DNA from: Clostridia bacterium
GTDB taxonomy: Bacteria; Bacillota; Clostridia; Oscillospirales; Acutalibacteraceae
NCBI GenBank assembly: GCA_900770165.1
Contig: CAAGJJ010000106.1
Coordinates: forward strand, 114,287-178,286
Length of the DNA stretch: 64,000 bases
Direction of reading: 5' to 3'
Numbering within the stretch: the stretch's first letter is position 1; each line of letters begins with the position of its first letter. Shown piece by piece: positions 1 to 8,043 of the stretch. The notes beneath the pieces are model-generated. The model saw only the letters and a program-made list of their open reading frames with translations. It did no database searches and was not told the origin of the DNA. Made by a program: the position numbers and the translations under genes.

Positions 1-2
1 TT

Positions 3-47
3 GGTGTTAGAAGTATAAGACAAGCTTTTGAGTTATTAAATAATTAA
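3..47 (+). CDS. C-terminal tail of an upstream gene (partial)
   Basis: An open frame enters from the left edge and reads about 14 codons (ending ...RQAFELLNN) before a TAA at 45-47. It lies 75 bases before the MacA-like gene on the same strand and could belong to the same operon. Too little is visible to name a family; the missing ABC ATPase of the following transporter is one possibility, but nothing in these residues shows it. The other two plus-strand frames hit stops almost at once, which is the only support for this being real coding sequence. Confidence 0.3.
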   Translation, partial: GVRSIRQAFELLNN

Positions 48-122
48 ATTTTATAATCAAATATATAGTGGATAAATCACGTATTTTTTTCTAATAATAC
101 CTTATAAAGGGGGATTAATTTA

Positions 123-1139
123 ATGAAAAAATACGTGATTTTATATTCTATTAGTATTACTATAATTGTTTCAATGGTTATAGGGTCAGTTTACTTAAAA
201 AACAGTATCATTAATGTTAATGTTATAGATGTTTCAACTTCATCTGTACAAAACACAGTTCTTTGCTCTGGTGTAGTTGAATATAGTGACTCTCAAGATG
301 TAATATGTAAAAACACTGCTGTTACAAATGATGTATTTGTTAAAGAAGGTGACTATGTAAATAAAGGAGACTATTTAACAAATGTAACTAATGTGAAAGT
401 TGAGAGAAAATCAATAGCAGATATTAATTCAACAAGTATTGGTGAATTAAGCAATATGAATAACTTAACAAACATACAAGAAGTTTATAATAGTTTAATC
501 ACGGAGTCTAAAAATAATCCTTCTGATTATACAAAGTATGGAGATGCATATAACATAAGAGCACCTATATCAGGTTTAGTAACATCTGTAAATACAGAAA
601 AAGGAAAGTTTATAAATGAAAATGCATCTATTATTACAATATCAAATACTAATAACATGCAAGTAAAGTTAGATGTAAATGAATCTCAAATTGCCGAAAT
701 AAAAGTAGGGCAAAAGGCTTTTATTACAGGGGTTGGTTTTAAAGGTTCTGAGTACACAGGAAAAGTTACAAATATATCAAATGAAGCTGAAAAAATAGTT
801 GGACCAACCGGGAAAGAGACAGTAATAAATGTTATTGTTAAGCTAGATAAGGTAAATGGAGATATAAAACCTGGATACACAGCTAAATGCAAAATTATAA
901 CCTCTGAAGAAAATGATGTGCTTTTAACTCCATATGAATCAATTAAAGCTGACGAAAGTGGGAATGAATATGTTTATCAATATAAAAATGGTAAAGCTGT
1001 AAAAACATATGTAGAAACAGGAAATGAATATCAAAATGGATATGAAATAGTTTCAGGGTTAAGTAACGGAGATAAAATTATAGAAAAACCAGATAAAGTA
1101 TATAGTAATAGTCGGGTTAAAGTTAGTACAAATTATTAA
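123..1139 (+). CDS. HlyD/MacA-family efflux adaptor (membrane fusion protein)
   Basis: Membrane-anchored adaptor, 338 aa. An N-terminal hydrophobic segment (about residues 5-25) is followed by the two halves of a biotinyl-lipoyl-like domain: VKEGDYVNKGDYL near residue 75 and IRAPISGLVTSVNTEKG near residue 145. A beta-barrel/membrane-proximal region follows to the C-terminus. The long coiled hairpin of Gram-negative MacA is reduced to a short linker, as in Gram-positive relatives. A strong purine-rich Shine-Dalgarno (AAAGGGGGA, 106-114) supports the ATG at 123. The permease follows three bases after the stop, so the two form one unit that probably exports a peptide or drug. The partner ATPase is not next to it. 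Family call firm, substrate unknown. Confidence 0.85.
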   Translation: MKKYVILYSISITIIVSMVIGSVYLKNSIINVNVIDVSTSSVQNTVLCSGVVEYSDSQDVICKNTAVTNDVFVKEGDYVNKGDYLTNVTNVKVERKSIADINSTSIGELSNMNNLTNIQEVYNSLITESKNNPSDYTKYGDAYNIRAPISGLVTSVNTEKGKFINENASIITISNTNNMQVKLDVNESQIAEIKVGQKAFITGVGFKGSEYTGKVTNISNEAEKIVGPTGKETVINVIVKLDKVNGDIKPGYTAKCKIITSEENDVLLTPYESIKADESGNEYVYQYKNGKAVKTYVETGNEYQNGYEIVSGLSNGDKIIEKPDKVYSNSRVKVSTNY

Positions 1140-1154
1140 AGTGTGGTTGTAAAT

Positions 1155-2345
1155 ATGCTTGATATAATAAAATGTTCTTTAAAAAATTTAACCAGAAAAA
1201 AAATTAGAAGCTTTTTAACAATATTAGGTGTTTCTATTGGTGTCGCATCGGTAATAGTTATTGGAAATATTAGTCAATGTGGATCTTCTGCAATAACAGG
1301 TGAGTTAGATAGTCTTGGTCTGGGAGGACTTACAATAACAAGCAATTCATCAAATAGTACTCCTTGTTTTCTTTCTTACGATGAACTAAAGGTTATTAAA
1401 CAAAATAACTATGTCAAACAGGCTTCACCTATAATGATGCAAAATACTAATGTATATACCGGATTTAATCAGACTAATAGCTTTTTGTGGGGAATAGATT
1501 CAAAAGTAAATCAAATTATTTCATTACAGGTATTATATGGAAGAGGAATAAATAGCTCCGACGTTAAGTCGTATAGTAATGTATGTATGGTTGATCAAAA
1601 CTTTTCAAAGGCTATGTATGGTAGAGACAATATAATTGGGAAAAAAATATCTATTCAGTGCGGAAATATTATGGAAGAATTCGAAATAATTGGTATAATA
1701 AAAACTGGTAATGGTATTCTTCAAAATGTAATTGGAGATTATATTCCTAATTTTGTATATATACCATATACTACTATGCAAAATGCAACAGGAAGAAAAT
1801 CTTTTGACCAAATAGCGGTAAAAATAAAAGAAGGTTCTAATGTAGATACAGTTGGTGAAGATATAGTAAAATCTTTATCAAGAATAAGTGGAATAAATGA
1901 TGGCTATCATTCCAATAGTTTATCTAAACAAAGGCAAGGGCTTAATAATATTATGAATATTGTGACTGTAATTTTATCATCTGTTGGAACAATATCTTTA
2001 TTTGTTGCTAGTTTGAGTATTATGACAGTCATGTTAGTATCTGTTAATGAACGAACAAGAGAAATAGGAATAAAAAAGTCAATAGGTGCTAGTAAAAAAA
2101 ATATTCTATTGGAATTTTTAACAGAAGCTTTGCTTTTATCTATAATAGGTTGTATAGTTGGAAGTGTAATTGGTATGACTGTGTCTTATATAGGTGCATG
2201 GTTATTTGGTATAAATTTAATGTTACGTATGGATATAATTATTATGGCTACATTATTTTCTGTAATAACAGGTATTATTTTTGGAGTATATCCGGCCTTA
2301 AAAGCTTCTAATTTAAAACCAGTAGATGCGTTGAGAGCAGAGTAA
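1155..2345 (+). CDS. MacB-like ABC transporter permease (FtsX domain)
   Basis: Membrane component of a MacB-type exporter, about 396 aa. Order: an N-terminal helix (ILGVSIGVASVIVIG), a large extracytoplasmic MacB periplasmic-core domain (about residues 45-240), and three C-terminal helices of the FtsX domain. The conserved segment with NERTREIGIKKSIGAS lies between the first two of these helices, and the protein ends in the typical LKPVDALRAE. The reading frame is open from a GTG at 1143, but ATG 1155 is preferred because GTG 1143 has no ribosome-binding site; neither has a good one. It pairs with the adaptor upstream. The nucleotide-binding subunit it needs is absent from the window and must lie elsewhere, perhaps left of the edge. 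A hairpin follows the stop. Confidence 0.85.
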   Translation: MLDIIKCSLKNLTRKKIRSFLTILGVSIGVASVIVIGNISQCGSSAITGELDSLGLGGLTITSNSSNSTPCFLSYDELKVIKQNNYVKQASPIMMQNTNVYTGFNQTNSFLWGIDSKVNQIISLQVLYGRGINSSDVKSYSNVCMVDQNFSKAMYGRDNIIGKKISIQCGNIMEEFEIIGIIKTGNGILQNVIGDYIPNFVYIPYTTMQNATGRKSFDQIAVKIKEGSNVDTVGEDIVKSLSRISGINDGYHSNSLSKQRQGLNNIMNIVTVILSSVGTISLFVASLSIMTVMLVSVNERTREIGIKKSIGASKKNILLEFLTEALLLSIIGCIVGSVIGMTVSYIGAWLFGINLMLRMDIIIMATLFSVITGIIFGVYPALKASNLKPVDALRAE

Positions 2346-2354
2346 AAAAATTAT

Positions 2355-2390
2355 CCTAATTATACAAAATGAATATTTTGTATAATTAGG
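2355..2390. terminator. Perfect AT-rich hairpin after the MacB-like gene
   Basis: Two 16-base arms (2355-2370 and 2375-2390, CCTAATTATACAAAAT and its complement) pair perfectly around a GAAT loop, starting nine bases after the permease stop. There is no T-run on the plus strand after it (AAGAGCTAAAAATT), but an A-run lies on its left. It may end or stabilise the plus-strand transcript; as a classical intrinsic terminator it fits the minus strand better, where no gene arrives. Confidence 0.5.
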
Positions 2391-2482
2391 AAGAGCTAAA
2401 AATTAAATTTAAGAAGTTTGCTGATTAAAACTTTATTTGTTATAATTATAAAAGACTTTTATAATATTATGAGGTTTTAATT

Positions 2483-3487
2483 ATGAATACAAATTATTTA
2501 GAAGAATCTCCGCAGATTATTAAAGAATTTCTTGGATATATGCAGACCATAAAAGGTAAATCTGAAAAAACTGTAAATGAATATTATATTGATCTTAGAA
2601 CTTTTTTTAGATATATAAAACTTTCAAAAGGATTAGCTAATAATTCAGAGCAGTTTAATGAAATTGATATTTCAGATATTGATATTGAACTAATTAAAGA
2701 TATTACGCTTACCGATGTTTTTGAATATATGAATTATTTGATGAATGATAGAAAAAATGGAGCATCTACAAGATCTAGAAAATCTTCTAGCCTTAGAACA
2801 TTTTTTAAATATTTAACTAATAAAACTGGGAAATTGGCAGTGAATCCTTTAGTAGAACTTGAAAATCCTAAGATTAAATCTTCATTACCTAAATATTTAT
2901 CTTTAGAACAATGTATAGAGCTTTTAAACTCTGTAGATGGTGACTTTAAAGAACGTGATTATTGTATTTTAACTTTATTTTTAAACTGTGGAATGCGTTT
3001 ATCTGAGCTTGTTGGGATAAATCTTAATGATATTAAACCAGATAATACACTAAAAATTACAGGAAAAGGAAATAAGGAAAGAATAGTATATTTAAATGAT
3101 GCTTGTATAGCAGCTATAGATAAATATAAAAATGTACGTCCGAATAATGGAGTTATAGATAAAAAAGCTTTGTTTTTAAGTAAAAGAAAACAACGAATAA
3201 GCCCTAAAACGGTTCAGTTTATTGTTAATAAATATTTAAAAAAAATCGGATTAGATAACCAGGGTTATTCTGTGCATAAACTACGTCATACTGCAGCCAC
3301 ACTTATGTATCAGTATGGAAAAGTAGATATTAGAATACTTAAAGATATTTTAGGACACGAAAATCTTGGAACTACACAAATATATACACATATATCAGAT
3401 GAACAAATGAAGCAAGCTTCTTTATCTAATCCAATATCTAAGATAATCAAATCTACCAATAAAATTGATGATACACATAAATCTTAA
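2483..3487 (+). CDS. Xer-type tyrosine recombinase
   Basis: Site-specific recombinase of the XerC/XerD type, 334 aa. N-terminal SAM-like core-binding domain (about residues 10-115), then the catalytic domain with the full set of active residues: Arg172 (GMRLSEL), Lys195 (GKGNKER), His265 and Arg268 (HKLRH), His292 (LGHENLG) and nucleophile Tyr301 (QIYTHI). The family resolves chromosome dimers at dif during division. Size and a core-type N-terminus without an arm-binding domain favour a chromosomal Xer over a phage integrase, and no mobile-element genes lie nearby. It stands alone between hairpins. Some clostridial genomes carry more than one such paralogue, so I leave the symbol open. Confidence 0.85.
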   Translation: MNTNYLEESPQIIKEFLGYMQTIKGKSEKTVNEYYIDLRTFFRYIKLSKGLANNSEQFNEIDISDIDIELIKDITLTDVFEYMNYLMNDRKNGASTRSRKSSSLRTFFKYLTNKTGKLAVNPLVELENPKIKSSLPKYLSLEQCIELLNSVDGDFKERDYCILTLFLNCGMRLSELVGINLNDIKPDNTLKITGKGNKERIVYLNDACIAAIDKYKNVRPNNGVIDKKALFLSKRKQRISPKTVQFIVNKYLKKIGLDNQGYSVHKLRHTAATLMYQYGKVDIRILKDILGHENLGTTQIYTHISDEQMKQASLSNPISKIIKSTNKIDDTHKS

Positions 3488-3560
3488 AAGATCAGAGTAT
3501 CGTTATGCGCGTTTCCCTTTCCCCTTTTGCTTTATTATATTTTCATTTTTTATAAAAAAC

Positions 3561-3603
3561 AAATAGATCGCAGTATTCAGAAATTCGATACTGTGATCTA
3601 TTT
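3561..3603. terminator. Bidirectional terminator between xer and oadB
   Basis: Arms 3561-3576 (AAATAGATCGCAGTAT) and 3588-3603 pair over 16 positions with one G-T wobble around an 11-base loop. It lies between the convergent stops of the recombinase (3487) and the decarboxylase beta subunit (3616) and has AT-rich flanks on both sides. Confidence 0.75.
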
Positions 3604-3615
3604 ATATAATAATAT

Positions 3616-4854
3616 TTATCCTAATATACTTAATAAAACTCCTGCAGCAATGGCTGATCCGATAACACCAGCTACATTTGGCCCCATTGCGTGCATTAGT
3701 AAGAAATTTGATGGATTAGATTCTTGCCCAACTTTTTGAGAAACTCTTGCAGCCATTGGAACTGCAGATACACCTGCAGAACCTATAAGAGGATTAACTT
3801 TTCCGTTTGTAATTTTATACATAATTTTGCCAAATAGAACTCCACCAGCAGTTCCAAATGCAAATGCAATTAACCCTAATGCAATTATAGATAATGTGCT
3901 AACACTTAAGAAAACTTTTCCGGTTGCTGTTGCTCCTACAGTAACTCCAAGGAATATAGTAACAATATTCATAAGCTCATTTTGTGCCGTATTTGAAAGT
4001 CTTGAAACAACTCCGCTTTCTCTAAATAAGTTTCCTAACATCAACATTCCTATAAGAGGAGTTGAATCTGGTAAAATTAAAGCTACTATTAATGTAACTA
4101 TTATAGGAAATAGTATTTTTTCTAGTTTAGAAACAGGCCTTAATTGTTCCATCACAACGCTACGTTCCTTTTCAGTGGTAAGAGCTTTCATGATAGGTGG
4201 TTGAATAATAGGAACTAATGCCATATATGAGTATGCCGCGACAGCTATAGGTCCTAGCAATTCAGGAGCAAGTTTGGAAGTTACAAATATAGCTGTCGGC
4301 CCATCTGCTCCTCCTATAATTGCAATTGATCCAGCTTGTGTTGGTTCAAATTTTAAAAGTATTGCTCCTATAAATGTTATAAAAATTCCTAATTGAGCAG
4401 CAGCGCCTAACAAAAAACTTTTTGGATTTGAAATTAATGGACCGAAATCTGTCATTGTTCCTATTCCAAGAAAAATTAGTGGCGGGAATATACCAAGTTT
4501 TACACCTTGATATAAATAGTATAATAGTCCACCATTAGTTGGAATTTGATAGTATTCTTGTCCCTCAAGTATGATAGTTGGATAGTTTGCGGCAGCCCCA
4601 TGTTCTGTAATATATTGACTTACTAACTGCAAATTAGTACTCGGGGTACCCATTATAGGAGGATACAAGTTTACTAAAAGCATTCCAAAAGCTATTGGCA
4701 GTAACAGAAGGGGCTCAAATTTTTTTGCTATTGCTAAGTAGATTAGTATAGCTGAAATGGCTATCATTACGTAATTTTGCCAGCTAAGTGATAAGAAACC
4801 AGTTTCATTTATTAAACTTTGGATGGTATGTGAAAATTCATTAAATATTTCCAA
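3616..4854 (-). CDS. oadB: Sodium-translocating decarboxylase beta subunit
   Basis: Polytopic membrane subunit of the OadB/GcdB/MmdB family, 412 aa, which couples decarboxylation of a carboxybiotin carrier to Na+ export. The family signature GGADGPTAIF is at residues 181-190, and the second conserved region (SAVPMAARVSQKVGQES) near residue 365 precedes a C-terminal helix pair. The start is TTG 4854, with AAAGGG about 11 bases upstream. It lies 52 bases downstream of the gamma subunit and shares its promoter. The alpha (carboxyltransferase) subunit and biotin carrier are missing here, so the substrate (oxaloacetate, methylmalonyl-CoA or glutaconyl-CoA) cannot be told. Confidence 0.93.
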   Translation of the reverse strand: MEIFNEFSHTIQSLINETGFLSLSWQNYVMIAISAILIYLAIAKKFEPLLLLPIAFGMLLVNLYPPIMGTPSTNLQLVSQYITEHGAAANYPTIILEGQEYYQIPTNGGLLYYLYQGVKLGIFPPLIFLGIGTMTDFGPLISNPKSFLLGAAAQLGIFITFIGAILLKFEPTQAGSIAIIGGADGPTAIFVTSKLAPELLGPIAVAAYSYMALVPIIQPPIMKALTTEKERSVVMEQLRPVSKLEKILFPIIVTLIVALILPDSTPLIGMLMLGNLFRESGVVSRLSNTAQNELMNIVTIFLGVTVGATATGKVFLSVSTLSIIALGLIAFAFGTAGGVLFGKIMYKITNGKVNPLIGSAGVSAVPMAARVSQKVGQESNPSNFLLMHAMGPNVAGVIGSAIAAGVLLSILG

Positions 4855-4906
4855 CAGATTGTCAACCCTTTCTTAGTTTAAAAATTAAAAAGTCTTTATC
4901 TTTATT

Positions 4907-5275
4907 TTAAAAAGGACGGGTGTTATTTATAATCCCTACGGAACTCCAAATAGGCCTATTTGAGCTGGAATGTTTTATGCGTTTAACAGAATGTATTTTT
5001 TGATTACAACCATATATAGAATATATAGATGCAGATATAGCTGCAATGATTTCTTTAGGTATAAAATCATCTGCATCATTTTCAATATATTCTGCAGGAG
5101 CTGTTTCAATATTTGTATCATAATTATTGGTCTTTTTTATGTTATTTAAACTTTTTTCAAATTTACCAATTACTTTTCCAGATCCTTTTATTATAAAAAT
5201 TAAGGCGACTAAGGAAAAGAAAACTACTATAAGACCAGACAATAATACGGTTAAGGCCAGGTTCATTCCTTCCAT
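4907..5275 (-). CDS. oadG: OadG-family gamma subunit of a Na+-pump decarboxylase
   Basis: Small single-span subunit, 122 aa. One N-terminal transmembrane helix (about residues 6-28) is followed by a linker and a conserved C-terminus: the PKEIIAAISASIYSIYG helix, then RPIWSSVGIINNTRPF, the ending seen in clostridial OadG-like proteins of methylmalonyl-CoA and oxaloacetate decarboxylases. The gamma subunit assembles the alpha and beta subunits. It is first in a two-gene operon with oadB behind a consensus-like promoter (5332-5360). The expected biotin-carrier and carboxyltransferase genes do not flank it. Confidence 0.85.
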   Translation of the reverse strand: MEGMNLALTVLLSGLIVVFFSLVALIFIIKGSGKVIGKFEKSLNNIKKTNNYDTNIETAPAEYIENDADDFIPKEIIAAISASIYSIYGCNQKIHSVKRIKHSSSNRPIWSSVGIINNTRPF

Positions 5276-5331
5276 AAATTAATTTCTCCTAACATATTTA
5301 ATTTTTTAAATTTAAAATGCTATACTTTATT

Positions 5332-5360
5332 AGTATAACCGATATTTGTAGTGTTTTCAA
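5332..5360 (-). promoter_or_regulatory. Sigma-A type promoter of oadG-oadB
   Basis: On the minus strand, TTGAAA (5355-5360) and TATACT (5332-5337) are 17 bases apart, 57 bases before the oadG start. Spacing and both hexamers fit a housekeeping promoter. Confidence 0.7.
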
Positions 5361-5423
5361 TATTTTTATATTATAACAATGTAATTTTATATAAATATTG
5401 ATGATTATATATGGCAAAACATA

Positions 5424-5460
5424 AAAAAGATATTCTCAAATTAATAATTGAGAATATCCT
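5424..5460 (-). terminator. Intrinsic terminator of the secreted-protein gene
   Basis: Minus-strand stem GATATTCTCAA/TTGAGAATATC (5429-5459) followed by a TTTTTT tract (about 5423-5428), 65 bases after the stop of the gene at 5526. The rest of 5276-5525 contains only the oadG promoter and shows no gene. Confidence 0.75.
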
Positions 5461-5525
5461 TTAAAAAGTTGATCTATTAAGTTTACCAATTTTATTGTAT
5501 TTTATTTCTAATTAAAAAAATTAAA

Positions 5526-6020
5526 TTACTCTAACCATCTACCAGTTTCTAAATCAACAAAATCTGATAATCGTATTCTCGCATGAAAATCCTTACCATA
5601 CTTTCCTAATAAAGTTTGACTATCAAATTTGAACGATATATCTCGAAACTTTGAATATTTTCCTTTTGGAATAAGATGTTTTTCAAAAAAGTAATCCAAA
5701 ACTCTTTTATGAGCTACTAAATCGTCACCATTAATATAAAAGCAGGCTACTCCTTTTATATCATTGCTATATTTTGCTGAATTAACAATCTTGCGCTCTA
5801 CTGCCTCCGAGCACACTCTATCAACAAAGTCCCTGTTGTAAAAAAAGTACATCCATTTTCCTACTTTATATGGATCATATTTCTCCTCAGTGTGATTTTC
5901 AGAAACATAATAAACCCAATATTCATTTTCATATCTTTGAACAGCATAAACGTCTTTGGTACTTACTAAGTTGATAGTAAAAATTAATAAAATAATCAAA
6001 AATCTTTTAAATACTTTCAT
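5526..6020 (-). CDS. Predicted secreted protein of unknown function
   Basis: Not recognised. About 164 aa with a clear signal peptide: KVFKRF, a hydrophobic core, then a likely cleavage after VYA near residue 26. The mature part is rich in aromatic and charged residues (ENEYWVYYVSE, KVGKWMYFFYNRDF) and has two cysteines, so it is probably soluble and extracellular. A start nine codons upstream (6047) is open, but the ATG at 6020 has the ribosome-binding site (AAAAGAGAG) and leaves a standard signal peptide. It is a single gene between two terminators, downstream of tsf. No catalytic motif is visible. A disulfide is possible between its cysteines. Confidence 0.65.
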   Translation of the reverse strand: MKVFKRFLIILLIFTINLVSTKDVYAVQRYENEYWVYYVSENHTEEKYDPYKVGKWMYFFYNRDFVDRVCSEAVERKIVNSAKYSNDIKGVACFYINGDDLVAHKRVLDYFFEKHLIPKGKYSKFRDISFKFDSQTLLGKYGKDFHARIRLSDFVDLETGRWLE

Positions 6021-6069
6021 ATAAGCTCTCTTTTCATTCTTCGTCATATCGACGTTTTTTTCATATATA

Positions 6070-6105
6070 AAAAAGGCTATTATATTGAATGATAATAGCC
6101 TTTTT
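6070..6105. terminator. Terminator after tsf
   Basis: Fourteen-base arms 6070-6083 (AAAAAGGCTATTAT) and 6092-6105 pair perfectly around an eight-base loop and carry T-runs in both directions. It begins nine bases after the tsf stop and also insulates the start of the secreted-protein gene. Confidence 0.85.
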
Positions 6106-6113
6106 GATTTATT

Positions 6114-7028
6114 TTATTTAATCATACTTGCAACTTCATCTGCAAAGTTGTCTTCTCTTTTTTCTAAACCTTCGCCCTTTTCAAATCTTTCAAATGCTAA
6201 AATTGCAATATTTTTACCAAGTTCTTTAGCGACCTTTTCTGTATATTTAGAAACTGTTAAATCAGAATCCTTAACAAAAATCTGATCTACTAAGCAATTT
6301 TCTTTATAAAATTTACCAAGTTTACCCATAACGATTTTTTCAGCGATTTTTTCAGGTTTTCCTTCGTTAATAACCTGCTCTGTAAGAATTTTTTTCTCGT
6401 GTTCAATAACATCAGCGGGTACAGATTCTTTGTTGAGATATAGTGGGTTAGCAGCAGCAACTTGCATAGCTATATCTTTAGCATATTGTTTAAATTCAGG
6501 TTTATTTGTTATGCTATTGTCTGTATCAAACTTTACCATAACACCAATTCTTCCTGAAGCATGTATATAAGTAGCTACAACACCTTCGTATCTGCAAAAA
6601 CGCCTAATTTTAATATTTTCTCCTATAGTTAAAATCTTTTCTTGTACAAGGTCTGCAACTGTCATATCATAGCCAACAGCTTTAGTTCCAAGTAAAGTTT
6701 CAACACTATCTGGATTAGCTTGCATAACTGTATCTGCACAAGTTTTTACAAAGTTCTGGAAATCTGCATTTTTAGCAACGAAATCAGTTTCAGCATTAAC
6801 TTCAATTACAACACCAATATTTGCGTCATCGTTAGTACAAGCGTATGCTATACCTTCAGCAGCAATACGTCCTGATTTCTTAGTCGCTGCAGCAAGACCT
6901 TTTTCTCTTAAAAAATCTATTGCTGCATCCATATCACCGTTTGCTTCTGTAAGGGCTTTTTTACAATCCATCATTCCGCAACCAGTTTTTTCTCTTAAAG
7001 CTTTAACATCTTTAGCTGTAAATGCCAT
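6114..7028 (-). CDS. tsf: Elongation factor Ts
   Basis: Guanine-nucleotide exchange factor that regenerates EF-Tu-GTP in the cytoplasm, 304 aa, usual length for the long bacterial form. An N-terminal UBA-like domain (residues 1-45, with VKALREKTGCGMMDCKKAL) is followed by the invariant ETDFVAKN motif near residue 80 and the core and coiled-coil regions. A good Shine-Dalgarno (GGAGG) precedes ATG 7028. It follows rpsB in the standard order, but an intrinsic terminator sits between them, so its level may be partly uncoupled from rpsB. Confidence 0.97.
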   Translation of the reverse strand: MAFTAKDVKALREKTGCGMMDCKKALTEANGDMDAAIDFLREKGLAAATKKSGRIAAEGIAYACTNDDANIGVVIEVNAETDFVAKNADFQNFVKTCADTVMQANPDSVETLLGTKAVGYDMTVADLVQEKILTIGENIKIRRFCRYEGVVATYIHASGRIGVMVKFDTDNSITNKPEFKQYAKDIAMQVAAANPLYLNKESVPADVIEHEKKILTEQVINEGKPEKIAEKIVMGKLGKFYKENCLVDQIFVKDSDLTVSKYTEKVAKELGKNIAILAFERFEKGEGLEKREDNFADEVASMIK

Positions 7029-7098
7029 ACTTAAATTCCTCCAATTTAATATTTTATATATCGTTAATTATAAAATGCAACAAGTAAAACATTCTCCG

Positions 7099-7129
7099 AA
7101 AAAAAGTACTCGCGCAAAAGCTCGAGTAC
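7099..7129 (-). terminator. Intercistronic terminator/attenuator between rpsB and tsf
   Basis: Minus-strand stem GTACTCG/CGAGTAC (7123-7129 with 7106-7112) around a ten-base loop, followed by a run of seven T residues (7099-7105). It begins 20 bases after the rpsB stop. Partial termination here would yield more rpsB than tsf mRNA. Confidence 0.75.
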
Positions 7130-7149
7130 AAATATAATATTTAATAAAA

Positions 7150-7902
7150 TTACTCTGCTACTTTTTCTTCTTTAATCTCTTCGTCGGTTTCTTCAGAATC
7201 AGAAGCTGCTGCACCCATTTGGCCTTCTCTACCTTCAATGATAGCATTAGCTATTGTTTCAGAAATAAGTTTAACAGCTCTTATTGCGTCATCATTACCA
7301 GGAATAACATAATCTACTTCATCAGGATCACAGTTAGTATCGACTATTGCTACAATAGGAATACCTAATTTCTTTGCTTCAGCAACAGCAATTCTTTCTT
7401 TTCTTGGATCAACAATAAATAATGCTCCTGGAAGAGACTTCATTTCCTTAATTCCGCCTAAAAATTTCTCTAATTTTTCGATTTCAAGGTTTAATTTAAT
7501 TACTTCTTTTTTAGGTAGAAGATCGAATGTTCCGTCTGCTTCCATACCTCTTAATTGTTTCAAACGATCTATTCTACGACGTATGGTAGAAAAGTTAGTA
7601 AGCATACCGCCAAGCCAACGAGCATTAACATAATAAGCTCCGGCACGTTCTGCCTCTTCTTTTACAGAATCTTGAGCCTGCTTCTTTGTACCTACAAAAA
7701 GAACAGATTTACCTTCTGATGAAATTTCACGAATAAAATCATAAGCGTTTTCAATTTTTTTAACGGTTTTTTGTAAGTCTATAATATATATACCGTTACG
7801 TTCTGTGAAGATGTACTCTGCCATTTTAGGGTTCCATCTTCTTGTTTGATGTCCAAAATGAACACCAGCTTCTAAAAGTTGTTTCATTGAGACTACTGCC
7901 AT
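7150..7902 (-). CDS. rpsB: 30S ribosomal protein S2
   Basis: Ribosomal protein of the small subunit, 250 aa. Family hallmarks are visible from the N-terminus: VSMKQLLEAGVHFGHQTRRWNPKM, then the central RWLGGMLTNFSTI region and a DPDEVDYVIPGNDDA stretch before an acidic C-terminal tail (EETDEEIKEEK). A strong AAGGAGGA site precedes ATG 7902. It is the first gene of the rpsB-tsf operon, with its own promoter (8002-8030) and a structured leader (7929-7985) that could mediate feedback control. Confidence 0.98.
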   Translation of the reverse strand: MAVVSMKQLLEAGVHFGHQTRRWNPKMAEYIFTERNGIYIIDLQKTVKKIENAYDFIREISSEGKSVLFVGTKKQAQDSVKEEAERAGAYYVNARWLGGMLTNFSTIRRRIDRLKQLRGMEADGTFDLLPKKEVIKLNLEIEKLEKFLGGIKEMKSLPGALFIVDPRKERIAVAEAKKLGIPIVAIVDTNCDPDEVDYVIPGNDDAIRAVKLISETIANAIIEGREGQMGAAASDSEETDEEIKEEKVAE

Positions 7903-7928
7903 TTAAATATCCTCCTTGGTTTTTCCTC

Positions 7929-7985
7929 CGCTATATCTAAATTAACTAGACGACCTTAAAAGCACCAGTCTGTTAAAATATAGCG
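7929..7985 (-). promoter_or_regulatory. Structured 5' leader of rpsB, candidate S2 autoregulatory element
   Basis: The transcribed leader between promoter and rpsB can fold into a long irregular hairpin. The basal stem is CGCTATAT/ATATAGCG (7978-7985 with 7929-7936), then an internal loop, then a second stem of TTAACAGAC against GTCTAGTTAA with one bulge, capped by an A/G/T-rich loop. The ribosome-binding site lies just 3' of the basal stem. Ribosomal-protein leaders of this sort commonly bind the encoded protein. The structure is seen in the sequence; S2 binding is inference. Confidence 0.5.
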
Positions 7986-8001
7986 TGTGTAATACTTATT
8001 T

Positions 8002-8030
8002 ATTATATCATACCAAATTAATGAAATCAA
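8002..8030 (-). promoter_or_regulatory. Promoter of rpsB-tsf
   Basis: Minus strand: TTGATT (8025-8030), 17 bases, TATAAT (8002-8007), with a TG one base before the -10 (extended -10). Predicted start near 7995, giving a leader of about 90 bases. Confidence 0.8.
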
Positions 8031-8043
8031 GTATAAAAATATC

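Noticed and set aside
2483..3487. Recombinase as integrase of a mobile element
   Set aside because: Core Xer-type layout without an arm domain and no element genes or att repeats nearby.
3527..4204. Plus-strand frames across oadB
   Set aside because: Antisense shadows of the oadB coding sequence with no ribosome-binding sites.
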